Source: Misgurnus anguillicaudatus (lineage: Eukaryota; Chordata; Actinopteri; Cypriniformes; Cobitidae). Taken from it: DNA of 64,000 bases. A model generated the notes under the pieces. That model was given only the letters and a program-made list of their open reading frames with translations. It was not told the DNA's origin and did not search any database. The stretch covers positions 41,282,501 through 41,346,500 of the forward strand of contig NC_073339.2 of assembly GCF_027580225.2 (NCBI RefSeq), written 5' to 3'. This document shows, in pieces, positions 11,827-26,692 of the stretch. The translations under genes were made by a program, and so were the position numbers. Within the stretch, counting starts at the first letter, position 1. Every line of letters starts with the position of its first letter.

Positions 11827-13533
11827 TGCGTTTACATGCAACCAAATAATCAGTTTGTAATCGTACTGATGGCTCAATCGAATTGAAAAGCCTTTACGTA
11901 AACACCTTAATCAATACGATTGAGGTCAATCGGATGCAAATTTCGATCATATTGAAAAGGGTGGTGTAGTCCAATCTGTGATCCGATCATCAGGTGAAAA
12001 GTACGCCTGGAAACGCCTGACTCGCAGTATTTTCTTGGATGCAAAAATACCTTGTGCACATACACAGAAGAACTGTGCTTAACGTTATATTTACTTCATA
12101 TTTACGTATCAAATGATTCTCCTCACAGAAACATTAAAGCAAGCAACGGCACACCCATTATTAAGGTAATGGGGACATACAATGTATTTTGCAGCATTCA
12201 TGCATACTTTCACAACATTACATAAAGCAATAAAATAATTATAAAAATGACCACTTAGCATAGCATAGCACAATCCATTAAATCAGATTAAAACCATTTA
12301 GCATCGCGGTCAAAAATAACCAAAGAGTTTCGATATTTTTCCTGTTGAAAACTTGACTCTTCTGTAGTTACATTGTGTACTAAGACCGACGGAAAATTAA
12401 AAGTTGCGATTTTCTAGGCCGATATGGCTAGGAACTATACTCTCATTTCCGTCGGTCTAGTACACGATGTAACTACAGAAGAGTCAAGTTTTAAAATGGG
12501 AAAAATATTGAAACTCTTTGGTTATTTTTGAGTGCAATGCTAATGGTCTAATCAGAATCAATGGATTATGCTAAGCTATGCTAAAAGTGGTAGCGCCAGA
12601 CTGGGAGATTAGCTGAAACGGTAAAAATCAAATATTTAACTCTAGGGGAGCTGGAAAATGAGCATATTTTCAAAAAAAGTGGAGTGTCTTTAAATGTGTT
12701 TCTAGCCGAAAATGAGTCGTGTGCAGAAACATCCTGTTATTATACAAATATATTTATTATTCGTGTAATCTCCTTTAAACCGCAACAGTCACAAAACAGG
12801 CTGTTGGGGATCCCATATCAATGTGAGGTCACATTGAATACACCCCAACCATAACCGTTCACAGACTCCACTTTATGAGTGCGTAATTTAACCTTCTGCC
12901 AGAGACACATGTTTTGATGTAGTCCAAAGCACATGTGTGAGCGCTCTACCCCCTACTTTGCTTTCTTTGCATTTAAAGAAACACACACACAAAAACAGCG
13001 CGTTTTCACTGCAGCCACAAATGGCCATGTTCAACATCATATAATTTAAGATCTGTGGTGTATTTTTGAGCTGAAACTTTACAGACACATTCTGGGGATA
13101 CCAGAGACTATTTTTATATTGCTAAAAACAAGGTTAGGAACCCTTTAGAAACAACTTTCTTCAACTCAACTTTGACTTTGTACATAGCGTGTGAGCTCGA
13201 CGATACGCTGTCCGCAGCTTTCCAAGTCCTCTGCCTTTTGGCAGAGTTTGATTTGGGCTACTTTTAAAATGTTTGTGCGAGTTTATATATTTCTGTGGGT
13301 TTAAGATGAAAGGATATTGTGGATTAGTTAGTATTTGAGCTGTGAATGTCCATTGGGCTGGTTTTGATATGTAAATCTGGTAACCCTGGCAGTGTGCTTG
13401 CGCAGAAGTTTGGTTCGCATTATATAGAATGTACATGTAAACAAACTTTTTATCAGATTGCAATATATTGTCGTAACCTGTAATCGGATTAAATTCAGTC
13501 GGATTGACAAAATTTTGTGCATGTAAACAGCCA
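11827..13533. mobile_element. Nested TIR element with GCGTTTACATGCA ends
   Basis: Left end GTGCGTTTACATGCA and inverted right end TGCATGTAAACAGCC; ATT occurs outside each end (possible 3-bp TSD). Near the left end lie AATCGTACTGA and TCAATCGAATTGAAAAG; near the right end AATCGGATTAAATTCAGTCG, the mirrored counterparts. Contains the foldback at 12248-12695 and a further old repeat around 12890-13150. Confidence 0.65.
12248..12695. repeat. Foldback element with ~150-bp arms (left arm truncated)
   Basis: AATAACCAAAGAGTTTCGATA...ACTTGACTCTTCTGTAGTTAC on the left is answered by the inverted GTAACTACAGAAGAGTCAAG...AAACTCTTTGGTTATT on the right. Centre contains GACCGACGGAAA / TTTCCGTCGGTC. Same family as the outer element at 32906-34485. 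The left end begins late (at the TTAGCATAGC block), so the outer left arm was lost. Confidence 0.8.
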
Positions 13534-13634
13534 TTGTGACTTTAATGAATCACAAGTGTGTTTTGGGTGTAACGTGCGATTAACCATTTAGAGTCTAATC
13601 TCTCATCCCCTTATAAGCCAGTTGCGCTTGCACC

Positions 13635-13724
13635 ATGGCAGATTTGCTATTTATATGGCAGAATTTGGAAAAAGCAAAGACTAAACACTTCTCCAAAGAG
13701 GAAACAGATCTGCATTTGTCATAA
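13635..13724 (+). pseudogene. Myb-like first-exon remnant of a Harbinger element
   Basis: ATG-initiated frame: MADLLFIWQNLEKAKTKHFS then KEETDLHLS and TAA. The segment HFSKEETDL matches the start of the Myb/SANT-like DNA-binding protein encoded by Harbinger elements (FS..E...L). It terminates within the domain, so it is degenerate. Confidence 0.5.
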
Positions 13725-14150
13725 TAACTTTGAATAGATAATTCTGATACATCCAATTATATTCATTATGACATAGGCATTTTTATTATCATGTACACAA
13801 TAATAATCTTTTACATTGTAAGCCTTTTAATTTTTAATATTTGGCGTGTTTGTGTGCTGCTGAGCATCCATTTGAGTGTATGCACGTTGTGCACCTGCCT
13901 ATAGGCGACCATTGACTTTAGACCAGGTTTTTGTTGTTCAATGTCGCAATTGTTTTCAGTTGCCTTAAAATAGCAAAGTGCCAACAATAAGCTATGAAAC
14001 CCCTCATTTTCATGTGCATTTGCTATTTAAACAATGTGGCGCTGGACGTGAAAGTGATAACTGCATCAGGCTGAAACTACTACTGTAGCAAGAAATACTT
14101 GCGTCACGCCTGGCGATGCATTGCAATCTTTCACAAATATTGTTTCTTTT

Positions 14151-15157
14151 AAAACATAATAAAGAACCTGGCAGTGCAATCAAAGGAATGGAAATTTAGA
14201 TATGAGAAGTGGCTACGTTGGAGAGCTAGGGAGAAGTGACAGGAATGATCGATCCTAAAAACACAGTGATTGGTTACGGTGTCATTTTTGGTGGCACGAT
14301 GCGGTGCAATTCATCAGACAGCAATTTGTGTCAACAGTGTTCGTGATGAACTTCATCACGGTACATCAGCAGCATACTACACCCCGGAAAGGATTAGATA
14401 ACTCTTACGCAAGACATTTTTACTTTCAAATGGGTAGATGGGAGAACGGCAAGGACCATGAGATGGATTTAAAAAAAAACACCCTTATTCATTTGCCACA
14501 GCATATGGAAAAAGATGCATGGCCAAACATGTTCAAAAATATAGCAGATGAAACTTGATGATATTCAGCTGAGCTGACAAAACAGCTAAAACTTATACCC
14601 TTACTAAAACTCTTCTAGCCTTTGCTTCTGTGTATATTATATATATCTGACAACTTTATCCTCATCCACATAAACAAGAGTTTAATGCTGCATGCATTCC
14701 CATAAAATGTGGCTTAGAATTGTTCATTACTGCTAAAGTTAGAAAGTAGTGATACCGTAAACTGTTTATCAATAAACTGTTTATCCAACAATTCAATACT
14801 TTTTGCATTCTGTTGGCAAACAACTTCCTACTGAAAATACCAGTTGATGATGTCTGGTAACACTTAGCATTCATGATGCAGAAACGCATAATTGGTCTGT
14901 CCTCAGTGAAAGGGAAATTACTCTGTGACACGGCACAATCACAGCCAATCAAAACACATGGTTATGTGGAGTGTGATTTAGCCATTAAAGACATTAGAAG
15001 ACAATAGTACGATGGAAGAATAAACCGTGTAATAATGAAAGGCAAAATTGCAGTATGTCAGCTTTAGGAATAAGTCCCATTTTTTAGTCAAAAGAGTCCA
15101 CTGTCTTTTTAATAGAGTTATTATTTGTCTCAGAAATATGCTGTAGTTTTGTATATA
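14151..15157. other. Unique intronic stretch
   Basis: AT-rich sequence with short random frames; no conserved domain or RNA gene recognised. Ends at the TA target of a Tc1 element. Confidence 0.5.
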
Positions 15158-16377
15158 CACTCATCTAAACGATTATTAGGAACACCTGTTAAATTTCTCA
15201 TTAATGCAATTATCTAATCAACCAATCACATGGCAGTTGCTTCAATGCATTTAGGGGTGTGGTCCTGGTCAAGACAAATTCCTGAACTCCAAACTGAATG
15301 TCAGAATGGGAAAGAAAGGTGATTTAAGCAACTTTGAGCGTGGCACGGTTGTTGGTGCCAGACGGGCCGGTCTGAGTATTTCACAATCTGCTCATTTACT
15401 GGGATTTCCACGCATAACCATTTCTAGGGTTTACAAAGAATGGTGTGAAATGGGAAAAACATCCAGTATGTGGCAGTCCTGTGGGCGAAAATGCCTTGTT
15501 GATGCTAGAGGTCAGAGGAGAATGGGCCGACTGATTCAAGCTGATAGAAGAGCAACTTTGACTGAAATAACCACACGCTAGAACCGAGGTATGCAGCAAA
15601 GCATTTGTGAAGCCACAACACGCACAACCTTGAGGCGGTGGGATACAACAGCAGAAGACCCGATAGGCTATCACTCATCTCCACTACAAATAGGAAAAAG
15701 CGGCTACAATTTGCACAAGCTTACCAAAATTGGACAGTTGAAGACTGGAAAAATGTTGACTGGTCTGATGAGTCTCGATTTCTGTTGAGACATTCAGATG
15801 GTAGAGTCAAAATTTGGCGTAAACAGAATGAGAACATGGATCCATCATGCCTTGTTACCACTGTGCAGGCTGGTGGTGGTGGTGTAATGGTGTGGGGGAT
15901 GTTTTCTTGGCACACTTTAGGCCTCTTAGTGCCAATTAGGCATTGTTTTAATGCCACGGCCTACATGAGCATTGTTTCTGACCATGTCCATCCCTTTATG
16001 ACCACCATGTACCCATCCTCTGATGGCTACTACCAGCAGGATAAGGCACCATGTCACAAAGCTTGAATCATTTCAAATTGGTTTCTTGAACATGACAATA
16101 AGTTCACTGTTCTAAAATGGCCCCCACAGTCACCAGATCTCAACCCAATAGAGCATCTTTGGGATGTGGTGGAACGGGAGCTTTGTGCCCTGGATGTGCA
16201 TCCCACAAATCTCCATCAACTGCAAGATGCTATCCTATCAATATGGGCCAACATTTCTAAAGAATGCTTTCAGCACCTTGTTGAATGAATGCCACGTAGA
16301 ATTAAGGCAGTTCTGAAGGCGAAAGGGGGTCCAACATAGTATTAGTATGGTGTTCCTAATAATCCTTTAGGTAAGTG
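15158..16377 (+). mobile_element. Tc1/mariner element, copy 1 (full length, dead)
   Basis: 1.22-kb element with TIRs CACTCATCTAAACGATTATT and inverted CACTTACCTAAAGGATTATT, flanked by TA on both sides (TSD). Encodes one degenerate Tc1-type transposase (15306-16340). Confidence 0.92.
15306..16340 (+). pseudogene. Tc1-like transposase pseudogene, copy 1
   Basis: DDE transposase for cut-and-paste movement. Residues 1-91 (15306-15581) carry the bipartite helix-turn-helix DNA-binding region, beginning MGKKGDLSNFERGTVVGARR. The frame is broken by TAG at 15579, by a 1-base loss near 15632 relative to the second copy, by TGA at 16064 and by TGA at 16286. The catalytic triad can be followed through these breaks: WSDES (D at 15767), YQQDKAPCH (D at 16040) and NPIEH (E at 16151), a DD34E layout. 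The normal asparagine after the second D is lysine here. Not functional. Confidence 0.9.
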
Positions 16378-16383
16378 TATTTA

Positions 16384-16590
16384 TACACTGTAAAAAATTA
16401 TATCAAATCAACATATATTTTTATGTTACTTTAACTTAACAAATTAAGTTAGACCATTTAAACTTACTTTTATAAATTAATAATTATATTAATTATTAAT
16501 TAATTAATTATATTAATTAATAATTATATTTTAATTATATGAATAATTAAAAAATGAATTATAAACAATTTTTTTAATTTACGGTGTACA
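16384..16590. repeat. AT-rich MITE with CACTGTAAAAAATT ends
   Basis: Left end CACTGTAAAAAATTATATC and inverted right end TACACCGTAAATTAAAAAAA, with repeated TTAATTAATAATTATA palindromes between. Abuts the Tc1 element's right end within 6 bp. Confidence 0.55.
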
Positions 16591-17468
16591 GACAAAATAA
16601 ACAAGTTTTTAAAACCAAGAATTGAGCTAAATGTTCCATGGTTGTCAAATTGTATTAATAATTTGTAATGTTTTTTAAATAAATTGTATTGGTAATGTAG
16701 ATCTTTGGTTTTCTCGATTCAAGTGGATAGGAGCTGAACTTGCATGTCTATTACCTTTAAAGAAAACAGAGGCCTTATACCCGCTCAGTGAACCGACTTG
16801 CCTTAAAGGGACTTTTTAGACAAATGAGACTTCACTTAAGGCAGAAACTGAAAGAAAGTTACTGATAAAATGACCTGTAGCAGAAACAGAAAAGCTTTTA
16901 TTGCTCATCGTTTTTTCATTCCACCTGGTAGTAAGAACATAATGTCAAATCTTTTAGGGGAAAACCTGATATATTACTATATGCTATACATTTTAATAAA
17001 AAATACATTAAATTGAAATATTAAATATGCAGTAAACTGTAATACACACACTCTCAAATACATACAAACACAATCACACACACATATATTTTCATGCATG
17101 CTTGATTACAAACATCATCATTCAAGACAAATCACTAGGAAATACTATGCTAACTGTTACATACACACACATACAGTATGTATAAACACACACACAGTAT
17201 TTATCTAGACTGTATATTTAAACACCGAAATATAGCCACAATCTAAAAATGAGATTAGAAGCATAAAATTTGATTTCAGTCATTGATTTTACAGTGATTT
17301 CAATCTTTGATATGACCTTACTCAGTCAATATTACAGTACAGATATAAAGGTTATATTTTCACAGAATGTTCTTAACATTATATAGGATGGTTTAGGTAG
17401 AAAATAATAAATCACAAAAAATCACTTTAGCTGGGTTTTCACAAGTCTGGTCACATACAGTGCATACT
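16591..17468. other. Unique intronic stretch with CA-rich runs
   Basis: No gene seen. Contains scattered CACA-rich tracts around 17040-17190. Confidence 0.5.
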
Positions 17469-17476
17469 GTATGTAT

Positions 17477-18059
17477 TAGGGATGGGCATGATTAATCGAC
17501 GATCGATAATTGATCGTTAAGAATTTAGTCGACTAAGTTAATTTGTTATTGATTAATCGAATACTTTTTTATTCTAATGCAGGTTGCAATGCCTAGCGTA
17601 GCGTGTGTCTTGAAGCAATTAAATGAATTTCACTGTGTGGCAGCAATTCAACATTTTACCACCAGGGTGCAATATTTGACACCATACTCCATTATCTGTG
17701 ACCTTCCGTTTTGATTTAAAAAAAAAATCATGAAGAGGTCATGATTTTTTGGAACAAATGAGGTCTCTTTTTAAGAATGCGGCTCGCAGCTGCAGGTTCC
17801 GCTGCTTTAGAGCACCGCATATTCAAGCGCATATATGTTCCATTTGTCTAACTAAATGTAGTTTAACTGTTTGCCACAAGTTGATCTTGTAATAAAGGTC
17901 TCATGGAGGAAAACGCGCTGTATTTTTGTATTCAACATTTTTGAATTATAAAAGTTAAATAATTATTTTTTATTATAAAAATATTAATTATTAATCGATA
18001 GTCGATCGTTAATTCTCCCGACAATCGACTAAAAGAATTTAATCGAATGCCCATCCCTA
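17477..18059. mobile_element. hAT MITE, TAGGGATGGGCAT ends, 8-bp TSD
   Basis: TIR TAGGGATGGGCATGATTAAT and inverted ATTCGATTAAA...ATGCCCATCCCTA. The TSD GTATGTAT is identical at 17469-17476 and 18060-18067. 583 bp, non-autonomous. Subterminal ATCGACGATCGATAA / TTAATCGATAGTCGATCG repeats are typical of the family. Confidence 0.9.
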
Positions 18060-18067
18060 GTATGTAT

Positions 18068-21158
<3,091 letters not shown>

Positions 21159-21196
21159 ATATATATATATATAGATATAGATATATATATATATAT

Positions 21197-22493
21197 TAGG
21201 GCTGTCGATAGATTAAAAAAATTAATCTAGATTAATCGCATGATTTCATGAGTTGACTGCGATTGGTCGCAAATTGGTCGCACCTTTTTGTCCATTCTAG
21301 ATTTGCCCTAGTTTGGCACTTTTCAGGTTTTTAATGTTCTAATCATATATACATGTGTAGATGCTGTATGGAAATGTGTGTTGGCAGCAGCCTGTTTGCA
21401 TTTTGGCAGAATCACCAGCCGTTGTTTTGTGTGTGAGTTTTCCTTTCGGAGGATTTTTCTTTCTCCATTTTTGTTTGCTGCTGCGTCGTTTGTGACCTGT
21501 GCTGGCAAGTTGAGTCGGAATTAGCAAATTTAAAAAAAAATAGTTGTTCATATTTTGACATTCTCTATTTAAACATAGAACAATGCATGATTTGTTGAAA
21601 TATAACAAAATATGACAGAACTACACGTGTTTGAAGTTGAAAAAGTCAAATTACCACAAATATGTCCACATCCATACATTATATTACCACATCAATACCT
21701 TAAAATCACTGGTAAAACTAATAGATTTAGCACACACAAAGCAAAAACATCATCAATGTATGTTCAACTTTTTTTTCCTTTTGTTTGATTGACATTGAGA
21801 CAGACTGCTTAAAATCTAAGTGATCTAATATAATGTTACACATCAGATATTTTTACCCAACAGTTAACCAAACATTTACTTAAGACATAACAGATTATAG
21901 ATCCTACCTGCGTGAATTCTTATCAAAGCAGATATTTGTACAACTGTAATTTTGTGTAGATATCTATATATCCGGGTCGCGCACTCGCGCGTCTGTGTGC
22001 ACGCGCTTCAGATATCAGTCAGTCAGCGTAAGGGGATCGCTTTTGAGTCTTGTCGCTCTTTAACATTAATCAGGTACCGAACTTTATCTCTCTTAATGAC
22101 TATTTTAACATCAAGCAAGTCCTGCAGTCTATTTTATAAGTCATGCATAAAAGCGAAACCAAAATGAATTGAGACGCATTTTTGTATTAGATTAAGCATT
22201 AGGAGGACGGTAACGTTACACCTCTCAGACGTATAAATGATCATATCAGATGTCCAACGAGCATTTAGAGCATTGAATTTGGTAGACGATTTGATTAATG
22301 TTCTTATTTCTATGAAAACCTTTTACTCATTTAGAGAGAGTCACATTTGTCTGCGTCTCTGTTCATTCAACTATGGGCTGGACCAAGGGTCAAACAGAAA
22401 TTGCGCGTTGCGTTAATCTCCGTTAATAAAATTAGTGGCGTTAAAATGAATTTGCGTTAACGCGTTATTAACGCGTTAATTTTGACAGCCCTA
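21197..22493. mobile_element. hAT element, TAGGGCTGTC ends, inserted in (TA)n
   Basis: TIR TAGGGCTGTCGATAG and inverted TAGGGCTGTCAAAATTAACG. Left subterminal ATTAATCTAGATTAATCGCA and right GTTAACGCGTTATTAACGCG are typical. Flanked by ATATATAT on each side inside the microsatellite. No transposase frame recognised. Confidence 0.85.
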
Positions 22494-22535
22494 ATATATA
22501 TATATAGATATAGATATATATAGACATAGATATAG

Positions 22536-22539
<4 letters not shown>

Positions 22540-22588
<49 letters not shown>
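22540..22588. repeat. (CA)n microsatellite
   Basis: About 24 uninterrupted CA units followed by a short TA run. Belongs to the same compound TA/CA microsatellite as 19600-19731. Confidence 0.97.
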
Positions 22589-22590
<2 letters not shown>

Positions 22591-22612
22591 GCATATATAT
22601 ATATATATATAT

Positions 22613-23338
22613 AATAACCACTCGTTACGACCGAGGTATGCAGCAAAGCATTTGTGAAGCCACAACACGCACAACCTTGAGGCGGATGGGCTACAACAGC
22701 AATTTGCACAAGCTCACCAAAATTGAACAGTTGAAGACTGGAAAAATGTTGCCTGATCTGATGAGTCTCGATTTCTGCTAAGACATTCAGATGGTAGAGT
22801 CAGAATTTGGCGTAAACAGAATGAGAACATGGATCCATCATGCCTTGTTACCACTGTGCAGGCTGGTGGTGGTGGTGTAATAGTGTGGGGGATGTTTTCT
22901 TGGCACTCTTTAGGCCCCTTAGTGCCAATTGGGCATCGTTTAAATGCCACGGCCTACCTGAGAATTGTTTCTGACCATGTCCATCCCTTTATGACCACCA
23001 TGTACCCATCCTCTGATGGCTACTTCCAGCAGGATAATGCACCATGTCACAATGCTCGAATCATTTCAAATTGGTTTCTTGAACATGACAATGAGTTCAC
23101 TTCACTAAAATGGCCCCCAAAGTCACCAGATCTCAACCCAATAGAGCATCTTTGGGATGTGGTGGAACGGGAGCTTCGTGCCCTGGATGTGCATCCCACA
23201 AATGTTCATCAACTGCAAGATGCTATCCTATCATTATGGGCCAACATTTCTAAAGAATGCTTTCAGGACCTTGTTAAATCAATGGTATGTAGAATTAAGG
23301 CAGTTCTGAAGGTGAAAGGGGGTCAAACACAGTATTAG
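22613..23338 (+). pseudogene. Tc1-like transposase pseudogene, copy 2
   Basis: Lacks the DNA-binding N-terminus. The catalytic region is well preserved: SDES (D at 22760), FQQDNAPCH (D at 23033) and NPIEH (E at 23144). From ATG 22829 to the stop at 23338 the frame is open for 169 codons. A TGA at 22754 replaces the tryptophan codon just before the first catalytic aspartate. The intact C-terminal frame suggests it is younger than, or less decayed than, copy 1, but it cannot encode active transposase. Confidence 0.9.
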
Positions 23339-23370
23339 TATGGTGTTCCTAATAATCCTTTAGGTAAGTG
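22613..23370 (+). mobile_element. Tc1/mariner element, copy 2 (5' truncated)
   Basis: Starts abruptly at AATAACCACTCGTTACGACC next to the microsatellite and ends with the intact right TIR (inverted CACTTACCTAAAGGATTATT) plus TA. Same family as copy 1. An internal deletion of about 62 bp relative to copy 1 follows GGCTACAACAGCA (near 22698). Confidence 0.9.
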
Positions 23371-23429
23371 TATATCCGTCCACACCCATGTTGATTAGAG
23401 TATTTAATACTTGAAAAGTGTTAAATTAA

Positions 23430-23500
23430 GTATAAAAACGTGCGATTAATTTGCGATTAATCGTGAGTTAACTCATGACAATAATGTGATTAATAATTTT
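23430..23500 (-). mobile_element. hAT end fragment, inverted
   Basis: GCGATTAATTTGCGATTAATCGTGAGTTAACTCATGAC is the reverse of the subterminal block of the hAT at 21197 (ATTAATCGCATGATTTCATGAGTTGACT). The outer end is missing. Confidence 0.5.
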
Positions 23501-24629
23501 TCACAGCGATTACATTCTGCCTTTAATGCCAGAATGATTTTCCCAAATGAAAATGTAAATATACCTCAATTGGTCTACCTTTTTCTGATAAGTGCTACGC
23601 TAACCATTCTAAGTTTCTGGAAAACTTTGTTTAATATCCAAACATTTACCACGTTCACCTTTGATAGTAATAAACTCAGTAGAAATGTTGGCAAAATGGC
23701 ACCTCTAACACAAATAAATGAAGAATTTTCTTGTTGTGAAATGGAACAGAGCTCCCTCTCCCCCTCTCCTAACCCTGATTTGTGTGTTTGTGTGCATGCG
23801 TGTGCGTGTGTGTGTATACTGCACACTTCCCACGCGCAGTGAGCCTATGACTTGCATAAGAGGACCTCACCTCTTTAGCTTTCTCTCTCTCACACACACA
23901 CACACACATTTTTTTCTTCACTTATTACTAACCAGACTGATATTTCATTAGAACAGATAAAAAAGGCAATTTTTCAAAATGTTAAGGAATGTCGGAGAGC
24001 TAATTGCTGATTTTACTCAAATGCACACAAATTCTACATTCAGGAAAAAGATATTAAAACCAAACCATGAGCAAAGAAAGATCCTCATGCACAATCCTCA
24101 TATTGTAATATACTATTTTCTAAATAAAATTATCCTACATAATGTAAAGGCCATTTAGTGAAAATATAACCTTGGAATCTTTATATAATATTGACTAAGA
24201 TCTTGTCAAAGATTGAAATCATGTCAAATCAATGACTGAAATCCAACCATTAATCTCTTATTCCTTTGTGATATACAGGATACGTTTACACAGCCTTTGG
24301 ATTTACAACTACATTTGTTAAACATGCACAGTTCAAGGGAAAAAATACAGAAATACCTTACTACTGTTTAATAATTTATTTTCAAACTATTTTTACTTAA
24401 TATCCATAAAAGCAAAATGGACTAAGACACAGTTTACATTTGAACTGGACCATAATGTGATTTTAGGCTTTTTATTGGAGGGCCAGGTGCCATTTACAGT
24501 ATATGCAAAGAGATTTTTGTTATTTTCACCAGCTAGTCTACTAGTTAGGCTACTTATAGGATTCTTAGGGTATTTTAACACTTGAGTCCTCTTTGAAGGA
24601 AGCCAACAAATAAGTCTGACTCTTACTGT
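23501..24629. other. Unique intronic stretch
   Basis: Non-coding; TG/CA-rich runs at 23780-23910. Frames seen are short and fortuitous. Confidence 0.5.
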
Positions 24630-25085
24630 GGGTTCACACAAGTCGCGTTTGAGGCGTCAAATTCGCGTCTACCGCGCCTAGTTTGCCGCTTGAACAGTTT
24701 ACTCGCTTTATTTGCGCGTGAAAGCCGCATGTGAAATTTTAGCCATTGAGACATTCATGCGGAAATTCGCGTCATGGGAGGGGCTTCTGCGACTCCGCTC
24801 GCTTCCTGTAATCACGTCACTAGTAGAGCAAGCACTTGATTGGTTAACATAGCACGTTTTTCACTCAAATTTTTCAACTCGTACGTTTGCCGTGGCAACG
24901 CTTAATTCGCACCATTCGCACAAACTAGACGCACGAATGAGGTGGAATCGCGTCTACCGTGCTGCGCTAAATGCCTCATTCGCGCTGTGAGACCTCCAGA
25001 TGCGCGTCAGCGTGTCTTTACATTGACTTAACATTGAAATCACTCGCGCTTGACGCCTCTACCGCAGCTGGTCTGAACGCAGCAT
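24630..25085 (-). mobile_element. PIF/Harbinger-like element related to 1052-2890
   Basis: Left end TGTGGGTTCACACAAGTCGCG and inverted right end GCTGCGTTCAGACCAGCTGCG. Block AGAGCAAGCACTTGATTGGTTAAC is the reverse of the one near 1215-1245, so this copy lies in the opposite orientation. CpG-rich compared with its flanks. No MADF exon visible. Confidence 0.65.
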
Positions 25086-25147
25086 TACAATGTCTTTTAT
25101 TAACAGTGGCAAAACAGAGTAAACAAAACAATAAAACTAAACAACCT

Positions 25148-25617
25148 GATCTCACGAATTTCCGTGTTATAGTCACGGAATATTGTGCTCATTTATCCGT
25201 GTCATTGTCACGAATCTCAGCATTTTTCCGTGTCTGTACCACAGACTTTCTTTTCTGTGTCAGTTGCACGTATTGGTAACTCAATTGTTTTCCCATTTTC
25301 TTACCATTTTCGCGTAGGTTTGGGGTTAGAACGACTTTCTGTAACATAAAATGACATCCTAACCCAAACCCAACTCTAACCCTAACGTCAGGCGACAATT
25401 GTTTAAAAGTCCAGAAAAAAATAGTATAAACCAATAGTTAAAAGTGACATCCTAATTCAAACCCCCAATTCTAATCCAAAACCCACGCGAAAATGGTTTA
25501 AAAATAGGAAAAACAATTGAGTAACCAATACGTAAAAACTGACACGGAAAAGAAAGTCTGTGGTACAGATAATGAGCAAAAAATTACGTGACTATAACAC
25601 AAAACTTTGTGAGATCA
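25148..25617. repeat. Foldback element, TGATCTCAC arms
   Basis: TGATCTCACGAATTTCCGTG at the left is answered by inverted TGATCTCACAAAGTTTTGTG at the right; arms are about 200 bp, with internal AGACTTTCTTTTC / GAAAAGAAAGTCT and CAATTGTTTTCC / GAAAAACAATTG pairs. A related foldback is at 46370-47151. Confidence 0.75.
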
Positions 25618-25814
25618 TGTTGAACTAAAATGCATAGACAGGTGCATAAAGTCAATCTCTTCTAACAATAGCCTTGAGTAATGCCTGTAATAAGAGTGAC
25701 ATTATTAAAAAAAGTTACTTGTAATTTTCATGTATTTACATTTTTCCTAAACTGTCATGTTAATTTCATCCTCTAATAGGGGTACCAAACATTTTATTTT
25801 CGTGACCTAAATAG

Positions 25815-26684
25815 TAAGGGGTGTCACGATTTCGATGTTAAATCGAAATCGATCGAAATTAAGTCACAACCTCAAACTTCCAATAGACAAATGGGATCGT
25901 CAATGCTGCCACGCCCCCATGCACTGAAAAAAATTATTCATTGAATTTAATCAATTTTTTTAAGGTAAGTGGTTGCAATCAATTTATTTAAGCTACATTT
26001 AAACAAAAGTTTTATATTTTATTTTACGTTACTAATCTTTTTTGTTTAAATGTAGCTTAAATAAATTGATTGCAACCGCTCACCCCAAAAAAATTGACTA
26101 AATTCAATGAATCATTTTTTTCAGTGTGTCAAGTCCGGTCGGCTTGCCAAGTGAGGGAAAATAAACATCTCAGAGGTGCCTTTAAAAACATCGGTCCAGC
26201 GGAACGCGATTTATATTTTAAACACGAGGGATGTATTGCTACAACTCCTTAAAATGCATATAATAAACAGGATTACTACCTAGTGATCTGACTTTGGACA
26301 GAGCGCAGCTCTCTGCACGTGCACGAGAGAGCCGCCAAGATGCAGCGGGTTATATTTTAAACAAAAGGGATAGTTTGCCTCAGCTCGCATGAAACGCATA
26401 AAACTGGTTTTACTTCAGATGCTAGCAGTCAAGAAGCGCGCATTAAGTCCATTTGCGTGCAAGAAGGAATCCTCTCTCTACAAGCTCTCTCGCGTAAGGT
26501 GAAGCCCACAAACTCCCATGCACGGAAAAGCACGCGATGTGCATGTTAATGTGAAACTATAATAATAATAGCATATCATTTTTTGTCTTTCAAAAAAAAA
26601 AGAATTAAAAATTGAAAATCGAATCGTGAACTTAGAATCGAAAATGTAATCGAATCGAGGATTTGGAGAATTGTGACACCCCTA
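25815..26684. mobile_element. hAT element, TAGGGGTGTCAC ends, with nested MITE
   Basis: TIR TAAGGGGTGTCACGAT and inverted TAGGGGTGTCACAATTC. TSD CTAAATAG (25807-25814) versus CTAAATAA (26685-26692), 7 of 8 identical. Subterminal AATCGAAATCGATCG and CGATTCGAT clusters. No transposase frame recognised. Confidence 0.8.
25922..26126. repeat. Palindromic MITE, CACTGAAAAAAAT ends, nested
   Basis: CACTGAAAAAAATTATTCATTG...TTTAAATGTAGC inverted repeats cover nearly the whole 205 bp, with arms of about 90 bp. Lies inside the hAT at 25815-26684. Confidence 0.8.
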
Positions 26685-26692
26685 CTAAATAA

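Larger units (their letters stand above)
11389..14150 (+). mobile_element. PIF/Harbinger-type element GGGCTCTATTTTAA, heavily interrupted
   Basis: Left end GGGCTCTATTTTAATGATCT continues with AAGCGCATTGTCTAAAG. The right-hand internal portion resumes at about 13557 (GGGTGTAACGTGCGATTAACC) and carries a Myb-like exon at 13635. The right TIR is not legible, so that boundary is approximate. The interior was split by the element at 11827-13533, which itself holds a foldback. Confidence 0.55.

Noticed and set aside
25365..25395. CCTAACCC/AACTCTAACCCTAAC resembling telomeric repeat
   Set aside because: Only about two imperfect units, inside a foldback element whose relative at 46540-46690 has similar AACCCTAA text. 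Not an interstitial telomere array.
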